Notes: a model not told the origin generated them from the letters alone. 64,000 bases of DNA from Spongiibacter thalassae (GCF_012272835.1 NZ_JAAWWK010000003.1:372001-436000); one strand, 5' to 3'. Positions 17,948 to 28,176 are shown, numbered from the stretch's first letter. Made by a program: numbers and translations.

Positions 17948-18967
17948 TTATGACTCCGATGTCGCCTTGCGCCCCTTGGCCATCTTGCGGGGGTAGCGCG
18001 CCAGGTTAATCAATTCAACCACACGTTCGTCGGCCCAGCTGTCCAGTTTGAGGTTTTTGACAAAGCCACAGTGCCCGCCAAACTGGCAGCACTCTACGCT
18101 GAGCATGGGCGAAGGTGCCAGCTGCGCAAGGTCTTCGGCCAGTATCATTGGATCGTCCTGGGTGGCGATGACGTGGGCGGGGCTATCCAGTCCCGTCAGC
18201 ACGTCGCCGACGATTCCGTAGGCCTGCAGGTAGTCCTCGGGGCGCTCGAATTCAGTATGGTTCGGCACAAAATAAGCGTTCATAGCCGCCAGTGATGTGA
18301 AGGAGGGGAGCTCGTCCTGATATCCTAACTCCGGGTAGTAGCGCAGTTTTTTAATCAGTGATCGCTTCCATTTCCGCACAAAGTATTTTTCATAAAGCCA
18401 CCAGCCGTTCTCCAACGCAGCCATGGTCTTGACCGGGTCGAGCAGGGGGCAGATGGCAATGGTTTTGTTCAGGGAAATGCCTTCAGACCTGGCCCTCGCC
18501 GCCATCCTCAGCGCAAAATTGCCGCCCAGCGAAAAGCCCACCAGAAAGTGCCAGTCGCGGGGGTAATTAGCATGAATCTGTCGCAGGGCCGCAAGCATTT
18601 CATCGAGACGGGTGGAATTGAACAGGTCGCGATTCAGGTGGTGGCTGGGTCCGTGGTCGCGCATGTTCAGCCGAAACACATCGTAGCCTTCGGCAAACAG
18701 CGCCGAGGCAGCAGAGAGCAAATAGGTAGAGTTGGAGCTGCCCTCCCAGCCGTGAATCAAGGTGACCAGGCCCCGCGCGGGAATATCGTGGGCCGAATAA
18801 TCGCCACAGAGTTGCACGCCGTTGCCGCAGTCGAGCACCACTTCCCTGGTTGCTGCCTGAAGGCGTCTTACCCGAGGAAAAATACGCAGCCGGCGCAAGC
18901 GCGTCGACGCGAGAATTGACTGAACGTGGGGGTTTTGCAAAAAACCGGGCGGCGAAAAATCCGTCAT
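17948..18967 (-). CDS. YheT-family alpha/beta hydrolase
   Basis: 339 residues. The N-terminus PPGFLQNPHVQSILAS, HGWEGSSNSTYL and the nucleophile elbow GFSLGGN (Ser146) are typical of the YheT/ABHD family. A C-terminal GGHCGF supplies the catalytic His. The physiological substrate in bacteria is not established; esterase activity is likely. It converges on the CitE-like gene. Confidence 0.85.
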   Translation of the reverse strand: MTDFSPPGFLQNPHVQSILASTRLRRLRIFPRVRRLQAATREVVLDCGNGVQLCGDYSAHDIPARGLVTLIHGWEGSSNSTYLLSAASALFAEGYDVFRLNMRDHGPSHHLNRDLFNSTRLDEMLAALRQIHANYPRDWHFLVGFSLGGNFALRMAARARSEGISLNKTIAICPLLDPVKTMAALENGWWLYEKYFVRKWKRSLIKKLRYYPELGYQDELPSFTSLAAMNAYFVPNHTEFERPEDYLQAYGIVGDVLTGLDSPAHVIATQDDPMILAEDLAQLAPSPMLSVECCQFGGHCGFVKNLKLDSWADERVVELINLARYPRKMAKGRKATSES

Positions 18968-19092
18968 AACGTCTGTGTGTTAGCTCCGTGAACAATCCCT
19001 AAACCATATGGGGGATACTCATCAGACCCCACCAGAGGGAGTATATCCCGCAAACTTCCAATAATCGTTAATTCTTCCACGGGTAGGTGTCA

Positions 19093-21273
19093 ATGAAATC
19101 CACGATTCATCGCACAGGAGTTGCGCTGTGCGCTGCGGGTGCTATTGCCGTTGTACCAAATATCGCAGCGGCAAAGCTTGAGCTGGAAGAAATACTGGTC
19201 ACGGCGGAAAAGCGTGAATCCAGCCTGCAGGACACACCGATTTCACTGCTGGCATTCTCCCAACAAAAGCTCGAGCGCTTTGGCATCAGCGACCTTGGAG
19301 ATATCGCCGGGCTTGCCCCCAACGTGACCATTACCCCATTCCCGAACAGCCGTAGCTCGCTGGTGGTCTTTATGCGCGGGGTGGGTAACAACGACAGCCA
19401 GACCACCCAGGACCCTGCTGTGGGCATTTATATCGACGGTGTCTATATTGCCCGAAGCGTCGGTTTGACCAGCGATATTGCTGATTTACAACGTATTGAA
19501 GTCCTGCGTGGCCCCCAGGGAACCCTTTACGGCCGCAATACCACCGGGGGCGCCATCAATCTTATCACCGCTAAACCCGGCGATAAGCTGGCTTTTTCCC
19601 AAACACTCAGCGCGGGGAATCGGGACTATTTTCGCTCACTGAGTAAGCTGGAAACAGGTCGCATCGGCGACGTTGCCGTCAAGTTGAGTTACCTTACTGG
19701 CGAGCACGCCGGCTGGGTGGAAAACACCGGACAGGGCGATAATTTCGGGGAGGAAGAAAAGGAGGCCGGGCGCGCAGCCTTGCGCTGGGATATCAGTGAG
19801 GGCATCACACTGGATTACGCCTACGACTTTTCCGACATCGACGGCCCGCAACACTTTTACCAAACCACCCAGTCCTCAGGTGCGCCCCCAGCCCAGGCCA
19901 GTCGCCAGGACGAAGGATCGTGGAACGGTGGTGTCGAGCCCAGTGTCACCGGCATCAAGGGACACAGCCTGATCCTGTCCTGGGCGTCTGCCATTGGCAC
20001 CCTGACCGCAATTACCGGTTACCGCGAACTGGAAGAGACAATTGTTCAAGACTACGGCGGCGGCACCCCGGGATTCAGAATCAACGTAACATTGTCCCAG
20101 GAGCAATTATCCCAGGAGTTCCAACTGGTAGGGGATTTGGGCAGCGACTGGCGTTATGTCGCCGGGCTTTATTACTTTGAAGAAGAAGGACTGGAGGAGG
20201 AGCAGGCCTTTGTACCCGCCGTCGTGCCGAACCCGGTGCCGACAATGCCCCCTACAGTAATTACCGCCACACTTGAAGACCGTCGCATTGAGTCTGCCGC
20301 GGAGGCCTACGCCGCCTATGGGCAACTCAGCTGGTCGCCCCAACGTTTCGATCGTCGCCTCGACGTTACCCTCGGCGGTCGCTACAGCATCGATAAGCGG
20401 CAGGCAGCCAAGAACAGCGAAATCTATTTCGTCGATGGCGAACAGAGTGGCAGTCACGACTGGAGTAACTTCAACCCCAGTGTCGTGGTTGACTACGACT
20501 GGAGCGAAAATTTTTCTACCTTTGGCAAAGTGGTTACCGCCTATAAAAGCGGCGGTTATAACGTGCGCAGCACCGAGGAAGGTTTTCAACCGCCCTTTGA
20601 CGAGGAGCATCTGATTTCCTATGAACTGGGCATGAAGTCAACTTGGTTTGCCAACCGCCTCAGTGTGAACGCGGCGATATTCCGCGCCGACTATGAGGAT
20701 ATGCAATTACAGCAGATCACCAATAACGCGACGATTTTTCTTACCGATGTGTTCAACGTGGGCAAGGCGCAACTGGATGGCGGCGAAATCGACCTGGTCG
20801 CGGTGCTGGCCGAGGGCTTAACCTTTCAAGCCTCCTACGGCTATACCGATGCCGACTTTGTGGAATATATCGACCAGCGTGGAGGCAGTCAGACCGAGGG
20901 CGAGAATATCGCCAGTCAGGCGGAAATGCCCTATGCCCCGGAACATAATTATACGATTGGGCTGGAGTACCAGCGGCCGATCAGCACCGCGAATTTAACC
21001 CTTACCCTCGACTATCAGTGGACTGACGAGCGCTACGGCACCGCATTGAATGACGATATGGCGGGCTTTTTCCTCGACGATTACGGGATTATTAATGCGC
21101 GCATGGCACTCTCCGGCCTGTTCATGGAAGGTGCAGAGCTGAGGGCAGCGGTGTATGTGCGCAACCTTACTGACGAAGAATACAAGGTGCATTCCATCAG
21201 TCTGGGTACCCACCACGCGGCCTACTTTGGCGAGCCCCGCAGCTACGGCTTTGACCTCAGTCTCCATTTCTAG
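19093..21273 (+). CDS. TonB-dependent outer-membrane receptor
   Basis: 726 residues. After a signal peptide ending NIAAAK comes the TonB-box-like EEILVTAEKR, then a plug domain with DGVYIARS and IEVLRGPQGTLYGRNTTGGAINLIT, and a C-terminal barrel ending in an aromatic residue (FDLSLHF). It belongs to the broad group that imports siderophores or organic ligands; the ligand cannot be told. The start is the ATG after GGTAGGTGTCA. The next two genes, SnoaL-like and dienelactone hydrolase, are damaged by a transposon and may once have been co-transcribed. Confidence 0.88.
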   Translation: MKSTIHRTGVALCAAGAIAVVPNIAAAKLELEEILVTAEKRESSLQDTPISLLAFSQQKLERFGISDLGDIAGLAPNVTITPFPNSRSSLVVFMRGVGNNDSQTTQDPAVGIYIDGVYIARSVGLTSDIADLQRIEVLRGPQGTLYGRNTTGGAINLITAKPGDKLAFSQTLSAGNRDYFRSLSKLETGRIGDVAVKLSYLTGEHAGWVENTGQGDNFGEEEKEAGRAALRWDISEGITLDYAYDFSDIDGPQHFYQTTQSSGAPPAQASRQDEGSWNGGVEPSVTGIKGHSLILSWASAIGTLTAITGYRELEETIVQDYGGGTPGFRINVTLSQEQLSQEFQLVGDLGSDWRYVAGLYYFEEEGLEEEQAFVPAVVPNPVPTMPPTVITATLEDRRIESAAEAYAAYGQLSWSPQRFDRRLDVTLGGRYSIDKRQAAKNSEIYFVDGEQSGSHDWSNFNPSVVVDYDWSENFSTFGKVVTAYKSGGYNVRSTEEGFQPPFDEEHLISYELGMKSTWFANRLSVNAAIFRADYEDMQLQQITNNATIFLTDVFNVGKAQLDGGEIDLVAVLAEGLTFQASYGYTDADFVEYIDQRGGSQTEGENIASQAEMPYAPEHNYTIGLEYQRPISTANLTLTLDYQWTDERYGTALNDDMAGFFLDDYGIINARMALSGLFMEGAELRAAVYVRNLTDEEYKVHSISLGTHHAAYFGEPRSYGFDLSLHF

Positions 21274-21303
21274 ACGGACACTCACCATAAAAAGGAATGA
21301 CCC

Positions 21304-21603
21304 ATGACCGAGACAACAAACAACGGCTTTGGCAAGTCTGCCCAACAGGCCAGTTTTCAATCCGGGCAGTTCGTCGCCGCCGGTGATAAGGCTTCCTGGC
21401 TGGCCCTGTTCGCCGACGATGCCATTGTGCAGGATCCGGTCGGCGTGTCCCCGCTGGACCCCAGTGGTGAGGGGCATAAAGGCAAGGCCGCCATCGCCAA
21501 TTTCTGGGACACACTGATTGCGCCAGGAAAGATCAGTTTCGACATTGTCAGCTCTCACCCCGCCGGTGACGAATGCGCCAATGTGATCCACATGGGGTAC
21601 TAG
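21304..21603 (+). pseudogene. SnoaL/ketosteroid-isomerase-like protein, 3' truncated by transposon
   Basis: The frame reads a nuclear-transport-factor-2-like protein (FVAAGDKASWLALFADDAIVQDPVGVSP; GKAAIANFWDTLI) but real sequence stops at 21593, where the terminal repeat of the Tn3-family element begins; the last codons and stop come from the transposon. About a third of the usual 130-150 residues is missing. The remainder is not found on the far side of the element. Confidence 0.8.
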
Positions 21604-21675
21604 GGATTTTCCGTCCAAAAACGACAAAAATCGCTGAAAGCCCCGCCATCCGTGGCCTCTCAGGGAGTATTACTA
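21594..21675 (+). repeat. Left terminal inverted repeat of Tn3-family element
   Basis: About 82 bp. The first 37 bases match the right end exactly; beyond that the match is imperfect but recognisable to GTATTACT. Confidence 0.85.
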
Positions 21676-24600
21676 TTACCGAACCGGTAAATATCCCTCG
21701 ATTGTGCGCATCAGTTCCTCCAGATCCGGTAACTTTTCACTCAATTCGAAGGTATAGATACCCTTTAAGTTGATGTTATACCAAGCCACTGGAGAAGCCT
21801 GTTTGACTATCTGTATTCGTTTATCGTCATTCTGATATTCGAAGCTGGTAAGCAGCTGGCTGAGTATGCTGGAGTTAAAATAGATGATGGCGTTGGTGAC
21901 CAGACGTGCACATTCGTTCCAAAGTTGGATTTCTTCATCAGAGCTACCCCGGAACTGATCCCCATTGACGTTACTAATCGCTCGACGCAATTGGTGATAG
22001 GCCTCCCCCCGGTTAAGGGCGCGCTGAACATAGTTGCGCAGACTGGCATCATCGATGTAGTTAAGCAGGTAATTCGCTTTTACCAGGCGATTGTACTCGG
22101 TCAGGGCCTCCAACAAGGGATAGTTTTTCTTGTATCCGGAGAGTTTCCGAACCAACGTGGCCTGTGTTGTCTTTCGTTCTTTGAGTGACACTGCGATTCG
22201 TTGGATAGTGTCCCAGTGCTGCATGATACGTTTGGTGTTGATGGGCTTTTTCAGGTGTAGCTGGATTCTCTGATCCTTCCCTTCCTTTACATCAAACATC
22301 TCATTGATGACGCGGCCAACCTGCGCGTAGCGCGGCGCAAAGCTGTAACCGAACAGATCCAACAGAGCGAAGTTGACGTGATTGACCCCATGGGTATCGG
22401 TAGAGAGGACATCCGGAATGATCTCGGAGCTGTTGTTCATCAGCAAGTCAAAGATGTGGTGGGATTCGTGTTCATTCGCACCGATCACCCTGGCGTTAAC
22501 GGCAGCGTGATTGGCGATTAAGCTCATGGCCGAGACGCCTTTCTGAGTGCCAAAGTACTTCGATGAGTAGCGCGTTTTGAAGGTTTCGCGCCGAGCCTCG
22601 AACTTTTGGCCATCGGCACTGGCGTGGATAATATCCTCTTGGATGTTGTAATGCTTGAAGATGGGCAGCTTGGCCGTCGCGTTGTTGATGTTATCGCTGG
22701 CTACATTCAAAGTTTCCAGTCGTAGATAGTTTGCCTGGATGGTGCTGAGTTGATCATAGGTGCGATCGGAGATTTGAGCCATGCCGTAGATGCCTTGGTT
22801 TGTCGCATTTCCCACCAGAATCGCTAGCAGGTCATATTCGTGGACTCGGCTCTTGGACTGGGAACCCATTACATGTTCAAAGCAATCAATGAACCCTGTG
22901 TCGCGGTCAACCATGCGCAACACATCGGCGACGCCCGTCGTCGGTATCTGCTGGAAGAAGGGGTTGTTGACCAGGTACTTTTTACTCGCTGTCGGTAACC
23001 GCCATAAGCGCTTACCCTTGGGATTGCGCAGGATGATATTACGGTTATCATCTTGTTCCAGGTAATCACTGACCTCATGAAAACGGATCTCCAGATCCCT
23101 GGCCATTTGCTCGATCAGTTTATGCGGTTCAGCGGTCAATTTTGGTAGCTGGGTTTGATCCAGCAACTCAGCCTTTTCTCTTTGCCAGCGTCCTCGACTC
23201 ACCAGATCAGCCTCCAAAGCCCGGTATTTAACGACATTCGGCAAGGTCAGTTGCCCATTCAATCGGTCAGGGATTTGTAGATACAGGTACCATTCGTAGC
23301 GACCTGGGTTAAAATTTCCGCCCTCGTCCTGCAAGAAAGGCAACTGTTTTTTGGGTGGCAGCCGGCCGTCTATATTTGCCGTTGAGATGACTCCTGGGGC
23401 TGAGAAGTCAAGTCGGGCGTGATCCAGTACTGCTGCTAGGCGTTGAGTGCCCTCACTGCCTTCGAAGCGCAGGCAAAGAAACAGCTGCCGGAGCAAACCT
23501 TCCCTTAAGCTATCTCTCTGGTCATAATACTGCCACGTAGCTTCTTCAACGGAACGCTTTTGTTCATTCAGAAACAGACAGACGGACTCCAGGTCTTTCT
23601 CCGCAAGAAGCTTCAGGGCTTTCTGCTTTACCGACCCAAACGGTTGCTGTTGATCAATGCTGCCATCAATGAATAGGTGCAGAACTTCTGCCGCCTTGCT
23701 GACATTTTTAGCAGCTTTTTGCCAGTCCTTATAAACTGCTTCCTGCGCATAGGTCTTGGCTTTTTGCTTGATCTGTCGGACATGATGAACAAAACCATCA
23801 GCTATGCGCTCCAATGCCTGCTGCCAGCGGGACTGCAGATAGCACAGGAGATAAAGCCGCTGATTGCCCACAGACTGCCGTTTCATCTTGGCACCATAGT
23901 AGTCGACCCGCTCAGCAAGATGTTGTTGATTTTTCTGGGACAACGATAGTCCGCTCAAGAGGGAATTCACTTCCGGCATCCAGTGCTGGATATGGAAATG
24001 TACGGCCAGCTCCTTCTCCAGCTCGGTACCAGTAAAGTTACGGGCATATTGACGCAACTGTCGTAATGTAAGCGTTCCGTCACCATTTACAAGGGTGGCC
24101 AATGCTTGTTTTAAATCCGGAGACAGCTCAAATTCTACGTGGGTAATCAGCCGTTCTTGTTCCTGACCAACAACCTGGCTGATGATTTTTTGCAGTGTGC
24201 TGTAGGCTGGGATCGCAATTTTCTGCCCTGACAAATACTCAATGGCTGCATCGAAGAGGTATCTCGGAGCAGACCAAGCTTTGGCCTGCTTGATTAGGTG
24301 GGCTACCAAGGCAGATTCATGGCCTTTAGAGCTCCAGCGCTGGTATTCACAGAGTTCGAATATCCGCTGGTAAATCCGCTCGTTTTCTTTCTGAGATAGA
24401 TTGAACGGCCTAAAGCCCGGTCCTGGTAGTACTGTTTGGTGGACGTGCTTGAGATCATGTTTTATCTGATGAAAACCAAGGTTTAGCGCGACAGGCTTAG
24501 CCTTAAAATAACCCAACAACAAGAAAAACATGTAGCGCTGGCCACGATTTCGGAATTTATTGCCAACTGCCAGTTCCTTGTCGTTAAGAGAGAAAAAGAA

Positions 24601-24690
24601 TCGTTGATCGTTAGATGTGAAAATTGGGGGGCCGTAAAAATCATCTTGTTCTGCATCAGACAGGATCTGAACACGTTCTTCATATGCCAT
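21676..24690 (-). CDS. tnpA: Tn3-family transposase
   Basis: 1004 residues, full family length. The C-terminal half has DDE landmarks of Tn3 transposases: ADGQKFEARRETFKTRYSSKYFG, LSTDTHGVNHVNFALLDLFGYSFAPR, and a final NECARLVTNAIIYFNSSILSQLL. Transcribed leftward from just inside the right terminal repeat. It appears intact, so the element may still be mobile or act on related copies. Confidence 0.93.
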   Translation of the reverse strand: MAYEERVQILSDAEQDDFYGPPIFTSNDQRFFFSLNDKELAVGNKFRNRGQRYMFFLLLGYFKAKPVALNLGFHQIKHDLKHVHQTVLPGPGFRPFNLSQKENERIYQRIFELCEYQRWSSKGHESALVAHLIKQAKAWSAPRYLFDAAIEYLSGQKIAIPAYSTLQKIISQVVGQEQERLITHVEFELSPDLKQALATLVNGDGTLTLRQLRQYARNFTGTELEKELAVHFHIQHWMPEVNSLLSGLSLSQKNQQHLAERVDYYGAKMKRQSVGNQRLYLLCYLQSRWQQALERIADGFVHHVRQIKQKAKTYAQEAVYKDWQKAAKNVSKAAEVLHLFIDGSIDQQQPFGSVKQKALKLLAEKDLESVCLFLNEQKRSVEEATWQYYDQRDSLREGLLRQLFLCLRFEGSEGTQRLAAVLDHARLDFSAPGVISTANIDGRLPPKKQLPFLQDEGGNFNPGRYEWYLYLQIPDRLNGQLTLPNVVKYRALEADLVSRGRWQREKAELLDQTQLPKLTAEPHKLIEQMARDLEIRFHEVSDYLEQDDNRNIILRNPKGKRLWRLPTASKKYLVNNPFFQQIPTTGVADVLRMVDRDTGFIDCFEHVMGSQSKSRVHEYDLLAILVGNATNQGIYGMAQISDRTYDQLSTIQANYLRLETLNVASDNINNATAKLPIFKHYNIQEDIIHASADGQKFEARRETFKTRYSSKYFGTQKGVSAMSLIANHAAVNARVIGANEHESHHIFDLLMNNSSEIIPDVLSTDTHGVNHVNFALLDLFGYSFAPRYAQVGRVINEMFDVKEGKDQRIQLHLKKPINTKRIMQHWDTIQRIAVSLKERKTTQATLVRKLSGYKKNYPLLEALTEYNRLVKANYLLNYIDDASLRNYVQRALNRGEAYHQLRRAISNVNGDQFRGSSDEEIQLWNECARLVTNAIIYFNSSILSQLLTSFEYQNDDKRIQIVKQASPVAWYNINLKGIYTFELSEKLPDLEELMRTIEGYLPVR

Positions 24691-24750
24691 ATTTTTAGCC
24701 TAAAAAAGCTAAATTTTAACCAAAATCGGTGTAAATATGGACTTCAGAGA

Positions 24751-24832
24751 AAGTAATACCATTTGGGAGACTACGGATGGCGGGGGCTACAGCGTTTTTT
24801 GTCGTTTTTGGACGGAAAATCCCTAGTACCCC
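24751..24832 (-). repeat. Right terminal inverted repeat of Tn3-family element
   Basis: Mirror of the left repeat at 21594-21675; the outer 37 bases are identical. Confidence 0.85.
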
Positions 24833-25510
24833 TACATGGCCTGGGATGATGAATTCGGGCAAAAGCGTCCGGGCGTTCTGGTGGTCCATGAATGGTGGGG
24901 GCACAATGAATTTGCCCGGAATCAGGCAGAACGGCTTGCTTCAGCCGGCTATACGGCGTTTGCGCTGGATATGTATGGCTCTGGCAAACAAGCCGACCAT
25001 CCCGATACCGCCCAGAAGTTCATGCAGGAAGCCACCCGGGACATGAGTCAGGTCAAGGCGCGCTTCATGAAGGCGATGGACATCCTGAAGAACCACGAAA
25101 GTGTTGATGCGTCCCAAATTGCGGCACAGGGTTACTGTTTTGGCGGCGCCGTGGTTCTCAACATGGCGCGCATGGGCGTCGATCTGGACGGCGTTGTCAG
25201 CTTCCACGGCGCGCTCGGCAGCCCCCTCACGGCTGAACCCGGGTCCGTGAAAGCCAGGATCCAGGTGTACACCGGCGGTGCCGACAAGCTGGTCCCCTCG
25301 GATCAGGTCGCGGGCCTGGTCAAGGAGATGCAGGATGCCGAAGTCGACCTTACACTGGTGAGCTTCCCCGGCGTGCTGCACTCATTCACCAACCCGGGCG
25401 CCGACAAGATCGCCGAAAAGTTTGGTATGCCGGTTGGTTATGACGAAGAGGCTGCCAGCCGTTCCTGGGATGGCACCATGCGTTTCTACAAGGCCATCTT
25501 CACCCAGTAA
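24833..25510 (+). pseudogene. Dienelactone hydrolase-family protein, 5' end lost to transposon
   Basis: The open frame has an ATG at 24836, giving 224 residues, but homologues carry about 20 more residues before YxAWDD. Here YMAWDD begins exactly at the transposon end, so the natural start has been removed and the ATG is probably a former internal codon. The rest is well kept: RPGVLVVHEWWG, nucleophile Cys in QGYCFGGA, Asp in GGADKLVP and His in LHSF. A product might still be made from this ATG but no good ribosome site is visible. Confidence 0.8.
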
Positions 25511-25594
25511 CACAAGCGAGTGCAAACAAACCGAAACCGGCAGTATTTACAGTGAATTCTGGAACACCAACCGAAAAGCATGATGAGGTGCAAC

Positions 25595-26686
25595 ATGGCA
25601 ACTGAGAGTTTACCACTGTTCGATGGAGACAATCGTCCAGACTATAAGTCGCTGGGCAACTCGGGGCTGTTCGTATCCGAACTGTGCCTGGGCACCATGA
25701 CCTTCGGCGGCGATGAGGACATCTGGGGCCTGATCGGCCAGTTGCAGCAGGAACAGGCCGACGAACTCGTGAAGATCGCCCTGGAGGCGGGGATCAACTT
25801 TATCGATACCGCCAACATCTATGGTTTCGGCGCCAGTGAGCGCATCGTCGGCCAGTCCCTGAAGAATCTCGGCGTTCGCCGCGAAGATGTGGTGCTGGCG
25901 ACCAAGGTGCTTGGCCCTATGGGGGCTGGCCCCAATGCCCGTGGTGCTTCCCGCGGCCATATAATGAGCGAATGCAAGGCGAGCCTGGCGCGCCTGCAAA
26001 CGGATTATATTGACCTGTACCAGATCCACGGTTTTGACCCGGCCACGCCGATCGAGGAAACTCTGGAGGCACTGAACACCCTGGTGCAGCAAGGCCATGT
26101 GCGTTACGTGGGCCTGTCCAACTGGGCCGCCTGGCAAGTGATGAAAGCCATCGGCATCACCCGGGCCCGCAACCTGTGCCCGATCATATCCATGCAAGCC
26201 TACTACACCCTCGTAGGTCGCGATCTGGAGCGGGATATTATTCCGATGCTGGAATCTGAGAACGTCGGTCTGATGGTGTGGAGCCCACTGGCCGGGGGTT
26301 ACCTGTCCGGTAAATACGAGGGGCCGGACGTTTCCGAAGAAAACCGGCGCGCCAAGTTTGACTTTCCGCCCGTCAACCGCGAGCGGGGCAGCGAAGTCAT
26401 CAAGGTTATGCGGGAGATTGCCGATGGCAAACAGATCGACGGCGAACCGGTCAATGTGGCACAGATTGCCCTGTCATGGCTGCTACACCAGAAGCCTGTG
26501 ACCAGCATCATCGTTGGCGCCAAGCGGCCCGAGCAGCTCAGGGACAATATCCGCGCGGCCCAAATCCGCTTGTCCGACGATGAACTGGTAGCCCTGGATG
26601 AAGTCAGCCGCCTGCCCGAGGAGTACCCTGGCTGGATGATGAAGATGATGGCGGGGTACCGGGATCCGGTAAAGCCGGGAGAATGA
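25595..26686 (+). CDS. Aldo/keto reductase
   Basis: 363 residues. The YKSLGNSGLFVSELCLGTMTFGG start, the catalytic Asp/Tyr segment FIDTANIYGFGASE and the C-terminal NADPH-binding SIIVGAKRPEQLRDNIRAAQ are typical of aldo/keto reductases. The ATG preceded by GAGGTG is preferred over codons five upstream. The substrate is unknown; it follows the dienelactone hydrolase gene by 84 bases. Confidence 0.87.
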   Translation: MATESLPLFDGDNRPDYKSLGNSGLFVSELCLGTMTFGGDEDIWGLIGQLQQEQADELVKIALEAGINFIDTANIYGFGASERIVGQSLKNLGVRREDVVLATKVLGPMGAGPNARGASRGHIMSECKASLARLQTDYIDLYQIHGFDPATPIEETLEALNTLVQQGHVRYVGLSNWAAWQVMKAIGITRARNLCPIISMQAYYTLVGRDLERDIIPMLESENVGLMVWSPLAGGYLSGKYEGPDVSEENRRAKFDFPPVNRERGSEVIKVMREIADGKQIDGEPVNVAQIALSWLLHQKPVTSIIVGAKRPEQLRDNIRAAQIRLSDDELVALDEVSRLPEEYPGWMMKMMAGYRDPVKPGE

Positions 26687-26748
26687 TGTCGCCAATTGAT
26701 ATCACGGGTAGCCGCGCCGCTCTGGTGCGGCTACCGGGGGAGGAGAGC

Positions 26749-27388
26749 ATGAATATATTGTAAAACGCAGAAGCGCATGCTCACTGATCGCTGCATTGTA
26801 TTTGCTGGCTGTTGCAGCGCCAAGCGTGGCAGGCGAAGAATGGGAAACCAGTCTCGGGGCCGGTGCGCTCTATGCTCCTGATTACCTGGGCAGTGATGAC
26901 TACGAAACCCGGGCCTTGCCGATACTGAGGCTGAGCTATGGCGATCGTTTCTATTTTAATTTAACGTTCGCGATGGGCTGGGCTGGAATGCTATTCGCCA
27001 AAGTAATTGGCGGGTCTCACCCTTCATTGGCTATACAGCAGGGCGTGACAATGATAATGATCTTCAATTACTGGAAAAGGTTGATGGCGGCGCCATTGCC
27101 GGTCTACGCATTGCCTGCGCTGATAATGCCTGGTCCTACAGCGCCACCGCACAGACACCCTTTACCGGCGACGTAAATGGTTATCAATTGGCGTTCAAGG
27201 CGCAATGGCGCGATCAACTCAGTGAGAAATGGTCCGCTTCCTTCGGACCAAGCCTGACATACAGCAGTGAAGACTGGACCGAAGACATGTTTGGCATTTC
27301 CCCGAGCGAAAGTGTCCGGTCTGGCCTGAGTACCTACAGCCCTGATGGCTACTTTCGTTTTGGTCTGACCGGCAGCATTAGGGGGCTT
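26749..27388 (+). pseudogene. MipA/OmpV-family outer-membrane protein, frameshifted
   Basis: An ATG at 26749 is followed within four codons by TAA, but one base later the frame reads a signal peptide (KRRSACSLIAALYLLAVAAPSVAG) and GAGALYAPDYLGSDDYETRALPILRLSYGDRF, typical of MipA/OmpV. A second shift near 26975 moves the sequence to a frame reading GWNAIRQSNWRVSPFIGYTAGRDNDNDLQ, continuing to SGLSTYSPDGYFRFGLTG. The 3' end is replaced by an HsdM fragment. At least two frameshifts and a truncation: a dead gene. Confidence 0.8.
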
Positions 27389-27687
27389 CTGTACAACTCT
27401 CCGAGACGATGGCGTGGGCTAGGGGGACTATCTGGAGCCACTTACCTACCTGATGTTCCTGAAAATGGCGGATGAGTACAGCAAGACGCCCTACAGTCGC
27501 GATGTGGCGGTCCCGGAGTAGTATAGCTGGCAGTCGCTCACCCGTAAGAAGGGGGCTGAGCTCGAAGTGTTGTATGTTGAGCTATTGCGTGAATTGGGCA
27601 GGCAGACCGGAATGCTTGGGCAGATCTTCACCAAGGCTCAAAACAAGATTCAGGACCCGGCCAAGTTGTACGGGGCGGTCCATTGAT
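27389..27687 (+). pseudogene. hsdM: Type I restriction-modification methyltransferase (HsdM) N-terminal fragment
   Basis: In one frame, interrupted by two stop codons, the sequence reads LRDDGVG, DYLEPLTYLMFLKMADEYSK, and GMLGQIFTKAQNKIQDPAKL, which is the start of HsdM proteins. The catalytic domain and the other hsd genes are absent. It abuts the MipA fragment directly, marking a deletion joint. Confidence 0.78.
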
Positions 27688-28106
27688 GAAAAAACGCTCG
27701 CCGCAAAATTATGAGTTGCGCTTGAGCACGCGGGAGCGAGCCATGCGGCTCGTGAAAAGCAAGCGTTTGTGAGAGCTTTCAGTGAACTGACGCCCAAGGG
27801 GCAAGCGAAATTACTGGCGACGTTCAGCGGAAAGCTCAAATGGGCAAAACAAGTTCTGGAGTAACCCAGTGGCGAAGCCGTTTCTGTTAACGCTCAATAC
27901 CCAAGACCCTCAACCTGAAGTTCTGGATTCTGGTCAGTTGTACTGACTCGGGCATAGCCTCTGGGGCTGGTCCATCTTGGGAAGTTATCCCCGGATTATT
28001 CGCATGCAGTCAATTCCGGTGAAGAAATCCCAGCATGACAACCTTACCCTGTTTTTGTGACATAGGGCCAGGAGTGGGGCCTATCCTTCAAACCATAAAT
28101 GGCTTC
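27688..28106 (+). other. Debris with an unrecognised coding remnant
   Basis: Around 27716-27864 one frame reads VALEHAGASHAARE then FSELTPKGQAKLLATFSGKLKWAKQVLE and a stop; it looks like the C-terminal end of a lost protein that I cannot name. From 27865 to 28106 I see no gene. Confidence 0.35.
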
Positions 28107-28135
28107 TTGCTCTGTACGGTAAATGTCCGTACAAT
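28107..28135 (+). promoter_or_regulatory. tacAT promoter with overlapping palindromic operator
   Basis: A -35-like TTGCTC (28107-28112) and a -10-like TACAAT (28130-28135) are 17 bases apart. The spacer is a perfect palindrome, TGTACGG-N7-CCGTACA (28113-28133), that overlaps the -10. This is where a DUF1778 ribbon-helix-helix antitoxin would bind to repress its own operon. Confidence 0.75.
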
Positions 28136-28176
28136 TTGGGTGTGTCTTTCAAAGGCGCTGAAGAAAGAGAGAAATA

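Larger units (their letters stand above)
21594..24832 (-). mobile_element. Tn3-family transposase-only element, ~3.24 kb
   Basis: Both ends begin GGGGTACTAGGGATTTTCC reading inward, and the terminal repeats agree for about 80 bp. The only gene is a full-length tnpA; no resolvase or res site gene is seen. This organisation, long repeats plus tnpA alone, is like IS1071. Flanks are CACAT on the left and TACAT on the right, not an exact 5-bp duplication, and the flanking genes are different, so DNA appears to have been lost at the site. Confidence 0.9.
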
